Shown: piece by piece, positions 1 through 8,833 of the stretch
Numbering within the stretch: position 1 is the first letter of the stretch
How the letters are laid out: every line of letters starts with the position of its first letter
NCBI RefSeq assembly: GCF_000227135.1
Contig: NC_018243.1
Coordinates: 1 to 64,000 of the forward strand
Length of the DNA: 64,000 nt
Direction: 5' to 3'
Origin: Leishmania donovani
Lineage: Eukaryota > Euglenozoa > Kinetoplastea > Trypanosomatida > Trypanosomatidae
Made by a program: the position numbers and the translations under genes
Notes under the pieces: generated by a model
What the model saw: only the letters and a program-made list of their open reading frames with translations
Told to the model about the DNA's origin: nothing
The model's database searches: none

Positions 1-28
1 AACCCTAACCCTAACCCTAACCCTAACC
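1..28. repeat. Telomeric CCCTAA repeat tract, chromosome end
   Basis: The window opens with four to five tandem CCCTAA hexamers, the C-rich strand of the TTAGGG repeat used by trypanosomatids. The C-rich strand reads 5' to 3' from base 1, so this is the left chromosome terminus. Most of the terminal array is missing, which is usual in assemblies. Confidence 0.95.
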
Positions 29-110
29 AGTACACCAGTACACCAGTACACCGTCACGCCCCCGTCCTGTTGGAGAGGGTGTCGCTGTGCAAGGAATCAG
101 TGGAGAGAAA
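27..110. repeat. Telomere-associated conserved block, unit 1 (CSB1-like octamers plus CSB2-like block)
   Basis: Three tandem copies of the octamer CCAGTACA occupy 27-50. A GC-rich block beginning CCGTCACGCC follows and runs to about 110. This matches the published organisation of the Leishmania conserved telomere-associated sequence (octamer CSB1 followed by CSB2). The identification rests on recall of that octamer. The block ends where a second telomeric tract begins. Confidence 0.85.
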
Positions 111-138
111 AACCCTAACCCTAACCCTAACCCTAACC
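111..138. repeat. Second, internal telomeric repeat tract
   Basis: CCCTAA hexamers reappear 110 bases in from the end and abut a second set of octamers. The unit of telomere tract, octamers and conserved block is therefore tandemly duplicated with a period of 110 bases. Confidence 0.93.
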
Positions 139-193
139 AGTACACCAGTACACCAGTACACCGTCACGCCCCCGTCCTGTTGGAGAGGGGTCT
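137..193. repeat. Telomere-associated conserved block, unit 2
   Basis: A second set of three CCAGTACA octamers (137-160) is followed by the same GC-rich sequence as in unit 1, matching through the run TGTTGGAGAGGG. After that it diverges into unique subtelomeric sequence, so the second block appears truncated relative to unit 1. Confidence 0.85.
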
Positions 194-1674
194 GTCTGGC
201 GCTCTCTGCTATCACTCAGTAAGCCGCTTCTCTTTTTTTGACCTCAGCGTACTGGTTGTTCCACGTGCGCTGGTAAGGGAAACGCTGGGCACACCGTCCA
301 TAGGGTCAGGCGGGTTGTTTCGAGCGTAAGACGTAAAATCTGTGTAAAGTTGTCACAGCCTGTGGAGATGAGAGCACCACTATTCTATTCCAGGTTGCTT
401 CCCACTTGTGGTCTTTAGTGAAACTGCGGTGGTCTTCCTCAATCCTGGAGGTGGGGAAGTCTACTGTATTGGTTGAGATCGCTCTTTCTGCCTCTCGAGA
501 GCTCTCTCTGTTGCACAAAAGCGCATAATGGTGTGTCCTTTCGACGAGACATCCAATGAACGTACACAGCGAAGGGAGCCAGAATAGCGGAAACACGGCT
601 ACACGCTGCGGAAAAGTGCGTTGGTAGTCCTGTTAATGGGAAAGAAGAGGAATAGGGAGCAACTAGTTGCTCAGAGGAGGAAGAGTTTCCTTGAGGAATA
701 TGCGCCAACTGCAGCAGCTGGGCGTGAAGCGTGGTAACATCACGGACTCTTGCGTTGAATCGCAGGGTAGTCGGGAAGCCCGCGCAAAAGGGCGGCAGTG
801 CCATCATGCTGCTTCAGAGCGAGATATACACTTGGTGCACATTTCTGATAAGCATTGAGCGGGTGTTGTGGCTGGACTGCAAAGGTAGGGTGGCGGAGCT
901 GCGACAGTGCCGGGCTGTCATCAGATCAGCAGGATCTCTGCCTTAGTGCGCCGTAGCTTCAGTTGCGAGGACGACTTCTTATTCTGGAGAACAGATGTAT
1001 TACAAAGTCACTCTGCGCATTGCACAAGACCACGCCGCTGCTGAAGGTAGAAAAAGATTACACCACGGATGCACTAATTCCGGCGTGCCTCATGTCTGCC
1101 ACCGCGGCTGGCATGATATGTGTGGTAGAGGCATTGGGGCACAGGGGACCTTCTCAACCGAGCGAGCCACTGCCTCCAACAAACAAACGAACATGAGGAA
1201 CCGCTGTCAGGTAGGCACGCATATTCTCGTGCTGCTGCTTCGTCAAGAGAAAGCCACTGTGCAGCAAAGATTGTTGTAGTCGAGATGAGACCCAGGTGGG
1301 GCGGCGTTCCGTCCCCCATCCCCGCGCGCGGTGGATATTTTGGCGAACAGACGACGATATGAGTCTACATCTTCAGTGTCTCAGCAGCAACCTCGGAGGG
1401 CACCGGTGCTGCCACTGACAGGTATTCCTCTGCAGATAGCTGTGTGGCCGTATGTTGTGTGAGAAACTCAGAAAACGTTATGGCAGCCTTTCGAAACATC
1501 CGGTGGCAAGGTTGCAAAAAGTCTTCTGAGTCATCATGACCATGGAGTCACGCGTCTCAAGAGTCTGGCCGCTTACGTCCTCGGTGCCGTGTATGCAACT
1601 GCTTTAAAACAGGGGTGCAGGGCAACGGCACCCCTTTACGAGCGCTTGACGGGAAGCGATGCGGTGGAGGAGGT
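194..1674. other. Subtelomeric region and 3' flank of ASF1, no gene seen
   Basis: About 1.5 kb separates the telomere-associated blocks from the first gene. Only short ORFs occur here. None has recognisable domains or the codon character of the confident genes. It probably holds the long 3' UTR of ASF1 followed by subtelomeric filler. Confidence 0.6.
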
Positions 1675-2232
1675 CTATGATTGCGCTTCATTCTCTCTTT
1701 TCGCGCGTTTGCAGGGGCTGTCGGCGCTATCGCAGGTGCTATCGGCGTCCGAGTCTGAGGGCGAGGCTGTTGCCGGGCTCGGTGCGTCCCAGGAAATATC
1801 CCGCAGTTTAGGGTAGCACTTACCAATGTGGCGGGTGAGCATGTCTGCTGAGGTGAAGACATCTGGAAGATCGCCCTCGCAGGTGACTGTGATGTTGTAC
1901 CCAATGTGGAGGAATTCGTTTCCCTGGTACTTGAGTGAGACGATCAAGGCAGTGGGACCGGTCGGATCTGGGATGTCGGCCACGTTGGGGGGATCGCTCT
2001 CAATAGTGAACTCGTGCCTGCCGAGCGTTGTGAAGGGGCCAACCTCCATCTCGTCTAGCTCCTGGTCTACAGGGAAGTCCCACACTGGCGACCAGGTGAA
2101 GGTCACGTCGATAGCATCCTTAGGTGGCTTTTCAAACACGTCAAGCACTAGGTGCAAGCGAATGGGGGTGTCGAACTTGCTGGGGTTCGGGCCCAGCACC
2201 TGCACTTTGCGCAGCTCCACCCGCGTTGTCAT
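1675..2232 (-). CDS. ASF1: Histone chaperone ASF1-like protein
   Basis: The 185-residue product matches the anti-silencing factor 1 family. It starts with a beta strand ending in NPSKFDTPIRL. The conserved elements follow in order: an FE segment, a DVTFTW strand, a DQELDEMEVGPF segment, a DPPNVADIPDPTG loop, and a closing strand around YQGNEFLHIGYNI. ASF1 binds the H3-H4 dimer as an immunoglobulin-like sandwich and hands histones to assembly factors in the nucleus. The last roughly 35 residues are Ser/Asp-rich and end in KRAKRE, a plausible nuclear signal. The first ATG gives the family's usual N-terminus. This is the gene nearest the telomere and is transcribed towards it. Trypanosomatids usually have two ASF1 paralogues; which one this is cannot be told from the sequence. 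Confidence 0.93.
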   Translation of the reverse strand: MTTRVELRKVQVLGPNPSKFDTPIRLHLVLDVFEKPPKDAIDVTFTWSPVWDFPVDQELDEMEVGPFTTLGRHEFTIESDPPNVADIPDPTGPTALIVSLKYQGNEFLHIGYNITVTCEGDLPDVFTSADMLTRHIGKCYPKLRDISWDAPSPATASPSDSDADSTCDSADSPCKRAKRENEAQS

Positions 2233-2698
2233 TGGTGCCTTGCCTCGCAGACGGGAACTGAGTGCCGCTGAGAGAAAAGCTGGGAGTCTTCGGCGCAGTT
2301 TCCGGGCAAGTAAACGGAGGGAGGGGGTGAAAGAGCAGCGAGTTGATGAAAATCATTGAAGGGAACAGAAGGAGACACGCGGAGGGGTGAGGCTCTGGTC
2401 GCTTCTGTGCTCGTGCTCGTACCAGAACAAGTTTCGTGCTTTGGCATGCGCAGGCCGCGTTCGACAGGCGGTGGTTTTAGGTGTTGGCGTGGCTGTCGCG
2501 CAGCGGCGCAGGGGAGCAGATGCGCGCGCTTGTATGTTTTTTTCTTTGCTGTGTGTTCGGCTACCCTGTTTCCTTGGCACCGCCTTAACTTGTCGTGTGC
2601 ATTGCTTAGCAAAACCCAGCAACGGCACACGCGCGCGTATCAACAAACTGGCGAACAATCGAGCCTCCTCTTGCGCGTCGACGTGGACGAGTGTCTCG
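2233..2698. other. Intergenic region ASF1/uL15m
   Basis: This 466-base spacer between the ASF1 start and the uL15m stop should hold the uL15m polyadenylation region and the ASF1 splice acceptor. No credible gene was seen. Confidence 0.6.
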
Positions 2699-3823
2699 CT
2701 ACAGTCGCCCGGCTGACCGCCGTGCCATGTCAGCTGTGTTGAGAGAGTGCCAGGGTAGCACGGTAGCGCTTCCAGGCTGATTCAGGTGCCATTTCTGGTG
2801 GTGCTTCGCGAGCTCGTATTCCTCGATGGTGGCGGGGAAATCGCGATCGGTCGGTGGGCGGATGTAGTGTGCACTGCGTCGTCCAGCGCTGGGGTGGGCA
2901 TAGCGGCTCTCGTCCTCGTACCACTGCGCCAGCCAGCCCCGCTTGCGCGAATGCGTTGCAAAGTTCTCCAGCCCTTTCCTCTCCGGCAGCTCCTGCTCCA
3001 TAAAGGTGGGGAACTCCTCCGGGTGTAGCTCCTGGTAGAGGCCCTCGTGAGACATGTACACATTTGTGAAGGAGCCACCGGCCTCCTCGAGCAGCTGGAT
3101 TGCTTTCGCCGACGCGTTCTGCAGCTCGATGTGCAGCGGGTAAGGTACACGCTCCACGTTACCGGCAAGCAGTACCATCCCCGGCCACACGACTTCGCGA
3201 TCGGCGATCACCTTCGCATTGCGAAGGTGATACAGGGTGATGGTCTCATTCGGGTTTAGTCGGCCCGTATCCACAGCCCACAGCAGTTTGCTGAGGCTCA
3301 GTCGCGAGAAGGACGCCTTGCCTTCGTACCGGTTGCGCGGGCCGCCGGCGGACACGCGTGGTGCCAGCATGAAGCGAGGCGTCATCTTCCGCTCCTGCCA
3401 CTGCCCCTTGGCAAAACCACGCCGTGCATCGTTGTAGCTACGAGAGTACTTCCAGCTACCCCCGATCTTCATCCATCCCATCTTGATGACGTTATGCCCG
3501 CTGCGAGGCCCAACGTACTCGGGTGACTGCGTCAGATCCATCCAGCTCTGTGTTATCTGCGGGTTGATGTACTGGTCCCAATGAGACCATTTGTGCGTAG
3601 TGGTGCGCTCATTGAGCCGCGTCCCAACAACGGGGAGCGGGTGATCTGCATCGAACTCTTTCCTGCCCTCATAGTCCTTCCAGCTGAGGCGCGGTTTGGC
3701 GAGGAGGTTGTTCTCGTAGATAAGCGGGAAGATGGACTGTACGGGGTTAAAGTGGAAAGGCACAGTTTGACGAACAGGATGAAACAGGCGGTATCGCCGC
3801 TGTACGGCGGAGATAGAGAGCAT
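2699..3823 (-). CDS. Mitochondrial large-subunit ribosomal protein uL15m
   Basis: The product is 374 residues from the ATG at 3823, where the leader MLSISAVQRRYRLFHPVRQT looks like a mitochondrial presequence. An in-frame upstream extension to 3952 is hydrophobic, low-complexity leader and was rejected. The middle carries the uL15 core: a loop rich in Gly/Arg/Lys, then LNPNETITLYHLRNAKVI, a hydrophobic strand, and HIELQNASAKAIQLLEEAGGS, which is the characteristic C-terminal alpha/beta element of L15. Long extensions on both sides are typical of kinetoplastid mitoribosomal proteins; bacterial L15 is only about 145 residues. It should act in the mitochondrial 50S-like subunit. bL17m, at 41741-42658, lies in the same transcription unit. 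Confidence 0.85.
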   Translation of the reverse strand: MLSISAVQRRYRLFHPVRQTVPFHFNPVQSIFPLIYENNLLAKPRLSWKDYEGRKEFDADHPLPVVGTRLNERTTTHKWSHWDQYINPQITQSWMDLTQSPEYVGPRSGHNVIKMGWMKIGGSWKYSRSYNDARRGFAKGQWQERKMTPRFMLAPRVSAGGPRNRYEGKASFSRLSLSKLLWAVDTGRLNPNETITLYHLRNAKVIADREVVWPGMVLLAGNVERVPYPLHIELQNASAKAIQLLEEAGGSFTNVYMSHEGLYQELHPEEFPTFMEQELPERKGLENFATHSRKRGWLAQWYEDESRYAHPSAGRRSAHYIRPPTDRDFPATIEEYELAKHHQKWHLNQPGSATVLPWHSLNTADMARRSAGRL

Positions 3824-4361
3824 GATCGCCCTGTTACGGAGAGACGGGGACGTTAGGCCACATGGAATGTGGCGTGGGGAGAGCAAGATGAGGGGAGGTG
3901 GAGAAGGACAGGTGCACGCTGGTCGAAGAAAGCGAGAGAGGTAAAAGAACAAAGGAATATTGTCTGCACATCTCCGTGTCGCCTTGCACAGGCGTCAAAG
4001 GGAGAGAACTGCGCAAGAGGCTTGCAGCTCCAGCTGTGCGGCGTCGATTTGCTGAAGCAGTGGGCAAAGAGAGAGAGAGAAACGATCGGCAGAATGTATT
4101 TCTCTTCTTGACGTAGTCTACAACCGTCTACGGCACGGCTGATACATACCGGCGAAATAGTCAAATACGTTCTACCTCTGGAGCAAAGAGGCAGCCACGG
4201 GTGCTATACATTACATCGTACTGGAACAAACCACCGGAGCCGCAACTCATCAGCAAAAAAAAAAACGTGTACCGGAGATGTTCATCCGACTCCGGTGGAG
4301 CGACATGAAACTACCCTATTGGTGTTCGCCCTTGTTAGGCGCTGTCGGTAATGTTCAGGCT
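3824..4361. other. Intergenic region uL15m/adenylate kinase
   Basis: This 538-base spacer contains a GA-rich run at 4066-4081 (polypyrimidine on the coding strand) and an A10-type run near 4256. No gene was seen. Confidence 0.6.
4052..4081 (-). promoter_or_regulatory. Candidate spliced-leader acceptor and polypyrimidine tract for uL15m
   Basis: On the minus strand an alternating CT tract (4081 down to about 4067) is followed by the first AG at 4053-4052, roughly 230 bases upstream of the uL15m ATG. This is the usual layout of a trypanosomatid trans-splice acceptor. It is a prediction from pattern only. Confidence 0.35.
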
Positions 4362-5006
4362 TCACAAGAGCTGCAACGCATCGATGGCCTTCAGAGCTTC
4401 CGCAGCCACCCCCTCGGCGGAGACAGTGGCATCGATGCCACGGTAGCAGTGCTGGTAGGAAGTGGTGACCTCTATTCTGCGCACATCGTAGTGCTCGTAG
4501 TTTTTCGCAATCGCCGTCGCCTCTTCGGTGTTTTTGGATGGGTCAGCCGCGGTGAAGATGGCGCGCTCCAGCGCCACTGCTAGTGGGACCTGCAGCTCAA
4601 AGACTTGCTGAGGAAATATCCCCGACGTCTGCAGCTGAATCGCGTCTGCGCGCGTTTGCGGGAAGCCGTCCAGGACCCAGCCCTTACCATCCTTCTGCAG
4701 AGTTTTCAGCTCGCCGAGCACACCAGCTGGCATCGCCATGTCTCCGGCAGCCGCGGAAGTAGCAGCAACGTGCGTGATGCCATAGTGGGCAGCCAACTTG
4801 GCCGCCAGCGTGGTTTTGCCGCTGCCGGGTGGACCGGTGATGATGATGTGAAGGGAGGTCGGCCTGCGGAAGGCCTCCTCGAGGAAAAGGAGTGGGTCTG
4901 CCGGCATCTTCAGCACCAAGTTGTGCATCGCTTCATCTAGAATCGACTGAATGCCCTTCGACTCAAAGTACTGCAGGGCGGCAGCGGAGATGGTCCCGGT
5001 GGACAT
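4362..5006 (-). CDS. Adenylate kinase with N-terminal DPY-30/RIIa-like docking domain
   Basis: The 214-residue protein starts at the ATG at 5006 (MSTGTISA). Residues about 10-47 (YFESKGIQSILDEAMHNLVL through PLLFLEEAFR) resemble the dimerisation/docking helix pair of DPY-30 and RIIa proteins. The kinase follows: P-loop GPPGSGKTT at 58-66, the hallmark DGFPQT (usually DGFPRT) preceded by GWVL, and a short LID segment. The enzyme interconverts ATP and AMP with 2 ADP. In kinetoplastids, adenylate kinases with such N-terminal extensions are known in the flagellum, which suggests tethering to an axonemal or paraflagellar site (inference). A long in-frame extension upstream to 5366 is Pro/Ser/Leu-rich leader with no domain and was not used. 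Confidence 0.85.
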   Translation of the reverse strand: MSTGTISAAALQYFESKGIQSILDEAMHNLVLKMPADPLLFLEEAFRRPTSLHIIITGPPGSGKTTLAAKLAAHYGITHVAATSAAAGDMAMPAGVLGELKTLQKDGKGWVLDGFPQTRADAIQLQTSGIFPQQVFELQVPLAVALERAIFTAADPSKNTEEATAIAKNYEHYDVRRIEVTTSYQHCYRGIDATVSAEGVAAEALKAIDALQLL

Positions 5007-5496
5007 TGTGTCGGCGCGCACAGTAGACAGGGAAAGATAGAGGGAGACAGTACGGCGGGAGAACGTCGACACGTGCGTTGCCGGCCAGCGCTCTCTTACG
5101 CAAGCTGAGGGTCGAAGAGTACCAGAAGAGGAAGGAGGGGGAGACGACAAAGAGGCCGTGACACAAATGGGCGTAGTGTAGAGGCGGCAGCGTGCATACG
5201 GCAAAGCTGCCATGAGCCGGGCTCCCTTCCATGGAGTGGTGGACAACAGAGGGGCGGGAAGAAGGGGCGTACCTCGTGGTAGGAGGGCATAGAGACACCA
5301 CAACAAAACCACTCCCGTGCACTCCCGAACCTCTCTGCGTTGCACGGACCCTACGTGGAGAAACACCCCGAATCCGCAGGCAGTGGACGTGCGCTACTAA
5401 GAGTGCGAGATAGGGGTAGGGCAAAGATCGGGAAGTTAATCGCGGCAGGTGGCACTCATTAAGCCGTGGCGCGCAAAAAAGGGATCGCTGCGTTGG
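5007..5496. other. Intergenic region adenylate kinase/PRMT
   Basis: This 490-base spacer holds the 5' leader of the adenylate kinase and the PRMT 3' end. No independent gene was seen. Confidence 0.6.
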
Positions 5497-6594
5497 CTAG
5501 TTGAGCTCGAACTCGATCTTGTAGCACCGCTGCGCAAGGTCTTCCGCCGTCAGTCGGAGGGTCAGCTCCAAGTGCTCATTGAGGCGGTGAAACGAAACGG
5601 TCTTCTCATCGCGGAACTCACGGGGCAGGAGAACCGTGGTCTGCTTCCAGTGCGTTGGTGGGGCGAGTGGAGAGGTGTCGAGGATGGCGTCGCCGTAGCT
5701 GACCTGAAACCACAGTGTAAAACCCTCCACAGTGAACCGCCCTGTCTCGTCGAGACTAGCCCTCGCGGAGGCGCCGGTGACCGAAGTCGAGAAGTCAAAG
5801 GTTCGTGCCGCCACGATGTTGGCGAGCTCGCCAACCGCAAGTGTGTCAAAGCAGCCTTCCCAAAAGACTACACCGTCGTGCAGTAAAGAACGCTGCGGCA
5901 TGACGTCCACCAAGGGCGACGTCGCGTCAATGTGCTCCTCGAAGTCGAGTTTGCCGAGGGCATGCAGGGAGACACCGTCGACGGAGTCCCAAAAGGCGGC
6001 GAAGGTTTCCGCGTAGTAAGGCTTCAGTGTGATGGGCGCCACCAGGAGGCGCCCGTGGGACGGAAGCATGCAGACGGTAAGCGAAGACTGAAGGGCTGCG
6101 TTCACGTCGTGGAAAAAGTCACGGGCTCGTAGCACTGAGGGCAGCATGCATTCATGGAAGAGGTAGAAGCCCATCCACTCCGATACTACAAGCGCGACGC
6201 CGCCGTGGAGGCGAACGCATGGGTGTTCGTTCAGAAATGCCTCGACGCCGGCAGCGACAAGTTTCTCGACCGTGGATGCGATGACGGTGACGCGGCCAGA
6301 CAGGCCGTTGTCGGCAAAAACGCGTTGTTGCAGTTTCGCGATGGACGACGCCTCAAGAGAGAATACGTGCGCGGCACCTGATTGGGCTGCCCAGCAGGAC
6401 AAGATGCCTGAGCCGGAGCCCACATCCACCACCACCTTGCCCTCAATAACAGACCTGTCAGTGAGGAGGGCCTTGTAGAAGTCCATGCGCGGACGATCGC
6501 GAAGCATCACCTTGTGGACGCTGAGGTCCGCGTAGCTCTCAAAGTATTGATCATCCTTGGAGGCGTTAGATGCGTAGTCCTCTTGATGCTGCAT
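5497..6594 (-). CDS. Protein arginine N-methyltransferase (PRMT6-like)
   Basis: This is a 365-residue class I methyltransferase of the PRMT fold. From the ATG at 6594, YFESYADLSVHKVMLRDRPR (residues 17-36) is the N-terminal YFxxY element. VVDVGSGSGILSCWAA (55-70) is SAM-binding motif I. SEWMGFYLFHECML (138-151) is the double-E loop with catalytic Glu139 and Glu148, and THW near residue 323 is the THW loop. All key catalytic positions appear intact. It should transfer methyl groups from SAM to arginine side chains of RNA-binding or other proteins. The short size fits the trypanosomatid PRMT6/PRMT1 range; the subtype is by recollection. The upstream in-frame Met at 6642 would add 16 residues and cannot be excluded. 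Confidence 0.9.
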   Translation of the reverse strand: MQHQEDYASNASKDDQYFESYADLSVHKVMLRDRPRMDFYKALLTDRSVIEGKVVVDVGSGSGILSCWAAQSGAAHVFSLEASSIAKLQQRVFADNGLSGRVTVIASTVEKLVAAGVEAFLNEHPCVRLHGGVALVVSEWMGFYLFHECMLPSVLRARDFFHDVNAALQSSLTVCMLPSHGRLLVAPITLKPYYAETFAAFWDSVDGVSLHALGKLDFEEHIDATSPLVDVMPQRSLLHDGVVFWEGCFDTLAVGELANIVAARTFDFSTSVTGASARASLDETGRFTVEGFTLWFQVSYGDAILDTSPLAPPTHWKQTTVLLPREFRDEKTVSFHRLNEHLELTLRLTAEDLAQRCYKIEFELN

Positions 6595-7280
6595 GCGGCC
6601 GACGAAGAAAAAGTGGCGGCTGAGGTTGAAAAGGAATGACACAGACCCTCGCGGTAGGAGGGAAGGGCGGAGAGGAACGGCTTAGCACAGCAACGGCGAG
6701 AAACACGTAGAAAATAGGGATGAGGAAAGCGAGGCAGAGAGAGAGAGATAGTATGGCACACCCGCAGTACCATCCGCTACCCGCCGGTAGAAAAGAACAG
6801 GCATGTGCGTCTGGGAACACTGGCGGAAGGAGAAGGGGGACTGATGAGCTGCGCTTACCACTCTGGTTCTGACGGCGGTTTTGTGCTGCTTTCGAGGGCA
6901 AGGCAGACAGCAGACAACGACCCGGGTCACACGGCAGCGGCCGTATTCTTTACTCGTGACTGTGGAAACAGAAAACTCGTTTAGGATGCGGTGTCGCCTC
7001 TCCTCCTGGTTTGCGTGGATACGCCAACCAACCAGCCTTACTTTATTTGCAGCGTCCGTCAGAAGGGGGAGGGGAGGACGCTACGCTGCGCAGTGTGCCA
7101 AGATCGGCGAGAATACGTGCACCAACAGAACAAGTTGGATCATGGCTGCTGTCGGGTTCAGAAGGTGGAGAAGCAGCACCCGCTACTTTGGCCACAAGCA
7201 CAAGTACCTGGAGTTCACAAATGCTGGAGGGAGCAAAGTCATGTTGCCGCTTTCTCTTTCTTTTTTTTTGCTGCGCGCAT
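6595..7280. other. Intergenic region PRMT/dioxygenase
   Basis: A 686-base spacer holding the candidate splice site above and a T9 run near 7261-7269. Short ORFs here lack any domain. Confidence 0.6.
6681..6748 (-). promoter_or_regulatory. Candidate spliced-leader acceptor for PRMT gene
   Basis: A CT repeat on the minus strand (6748 to 6735) is followed by the first AG at 6682-6681, about 87 bases upstream of the PRMT ATG. If correct, the in-frame Met at 6642 would also be in the mRNA, so the tract does not decide the start. Prediction from pattern only. Confidence 0.35.
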
Positions 7281-8234
7281 TTACTCGATCTGGAAAATGG
7301 ATGCGACACCCTTGGAGAGCTTGCGAACGCGCTGGAATAGCTGGCACGCCAGCTCGGCATCTCCGTGACTTTCGGCGAGGCGCGCCTCCTGGTACGCATT
7401 AAACGCCTTCACATCTGCCTCAGAAGTGAAAATGGCGGGTGTACGGTGGTAGAGCAGGTCTGCGCGGCAGATGTATTTGTGCCCCTGCAGCACCGGCGCC
7501 CCTTCGTGTAGCAGGTTGTAGTAGAAGAATGCGGCTGAGCCCTTCTTGGGGTAGACGGCTCCCACCCGTTGCGTTGCGTTGCCGCGGTACTGGTTCTCCT
7601 TCTCGTCCAGGTACATGACGTTGCACTGCTCACCCGCAAAGATAAAGGTCTCTCCGCCATGCAAGCAGTCATTGAGGTAGATGAGCAGCGTGTAGAAGGA
7701 GCGGGTATTGAGGTCCAAAATGGTGGAACCGTCCACGTGGGGCATAAAGTGGCCACCGGGGTGGTAGCGGCCGAACAGAAGATTTTCGGAGAGGGCGTGG
7801 GGCACCCACGTGCCGGCGAGCTCACGCTCGAAAAACTCTTCGGCGTTAGGCATATCTTCCGAAAAAAACTTCGGCTTGAGAGAGACGACACGGGCAATGC
7901 GCTCGTACAGCTTCGCCGAGAGGTGCGGAAAGTTCGCCTCGATGGTGTCCACGACGCGCACCGCTTTAGAGGCGCTGTCGCACGTGGCTTCTCCGTCGGC
8001 GTCGTGGTGGTTCTTCTGGAGCCAGAAAGTGTAGCCCACCTTCTCGCAGGCCGCCACGAGTTGGTCGCACTCTTCGTGCGTCAAAAAGTTTTCGAGCACA
8101 ATGCAGTCGGCCTTGCCGTCGCCTACGGACACCATCGCCGGCGTCGGGAACTCGGTCACATGGTCAAATACATGGTCAATGATCTCCTTGTTGAGGGGTT
8201 CCCCCTTCTCTATGATGTTGTTGTAGCTGAACAT
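7281..8234 (-). CDS. 2-oxoglutarate/Fe(II) dioxygenase, prolyl 4-hydroxylase-like
   Basis: The 317-residue protein begins at the ATG at 8234 (MFSYNNIIEK); the upstream extension is Cys/Pro-rich leader. It shows the P4Hc-type double-stranded beta-helix. The iron ligands are His166 and Asp168 in GHFMPHVDGS and His243 in LLHEGAPV. A basic residue (Lys253 or Arg257 in GHKYICRADLLY) is placed to bind 2-oxoglutarate. The N-terminal FLTHEECDQLVAACE (50-64) is the usual helix preceding this domain. It should hydroxylate a substrate side chain using O2 and 2-oxoglutarate. No signal peptide is evident, so a cytosolic substrate seems more likely than secreted collagen-type targets. The substrate cannot be named. 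Confidence 0.85.
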   Translation of the reverse strand: MFSYNNIIEKGEPLNKEIIDHVFDHVTEFPTPAMVSVGDGKADCIVLENFLTHEECDQLVAACEKVGYTFWLQKNHHDADGEATCDSASKAVRVVDTIEANFPHLSAKLYERIARVVSLKPKFFSEDMPNAEEFFERELAGTWVPHALSENLLFGRYHPGGHFMPHVDGSTILDLNTRSFYTLLIYLNDCLHGGETFIFAGEQCNVMYLDEKENQYRGNATQRVGAVYPKKGSAAFFYYNLLHEGAPVLQGHKYICRADLLYHRTPAIFTSEADVKAFNAYQEARLAESHGDAELACQLFQRVRKLSKGVASIFQIE

Positions 8235-8833
8235 GGCCGCATGCTCATGTGCCCTACACAATGCTGAGACGAAGCACCCACGTGGGCGCTGGCAGGTGGC
8301 TCCCGCAAACGCCACCCACCAAGTCCGAGTTGCCGGGAGGCAGGCAGGCAGGCAGGCAGGTGGGAGGGGCACACGCCCTGCTGCACACAACAGGATTGGG
8401 TGCAAGGGAACGCAAAGGACGCGATCGAAAGAACGTGAAAAGGGGAAACGCAGAGGCGGGGTAAAGTGAGCGGAGGGAGAAGAGACACGAGTGTGGCGTG
8501 GCCTCCACGTTAGTGGCTCATCATCTCAGGGCAGCGCCTCAAGGTCCGCGCAGCAAGGCATCGCCTTCTTTTTGCCCACGTTTCGTCCGAGACGACACTG
8601 GCGGCAGATGCGGGAATCCTTGAAACGAAGATACGAGTGTCGGAAGCAAGAAGAGCCCCTCTCATGTCTTGGTGACTCGCATGCCCTTCGTTGGCGTTCG
8701 CCTCTCGTGTGTGGACGGTGTTTGGCCCCTTCATAGCGGCGTTATACGAAAAGAGAGATCAGGACGGCCGCCGTTAAAACTGGTATGCCCGCACCGAGGG
8801 GCCGCAGACACACGAAGTGCTGGCCTTGGGGAG
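8235..8833. other. Intergenic region dioxygenase/DEAD-box helicase
   Basis: This 599-base spacer includes a short (GGCA)n microsatellite at about 8339-8360. No gene was seen. Confidence 0.6.
8339..8361. repeat. (GGCA)n microsatellite
   Basis: Five tandem CAGG/GGCA units lie just upstream of the dioxygenase gene, in its predicted 5' UTR or the preceding spacer. Confidence 0.8.

Noticed and set aside
5007..5366. In-frame 120-residue extension of the adenylate kinase
   Set aside because: Pro/Ser/Leu-rich with no targeting or domain pattern, while a clean docking domain begins right after the ATG at 5006.
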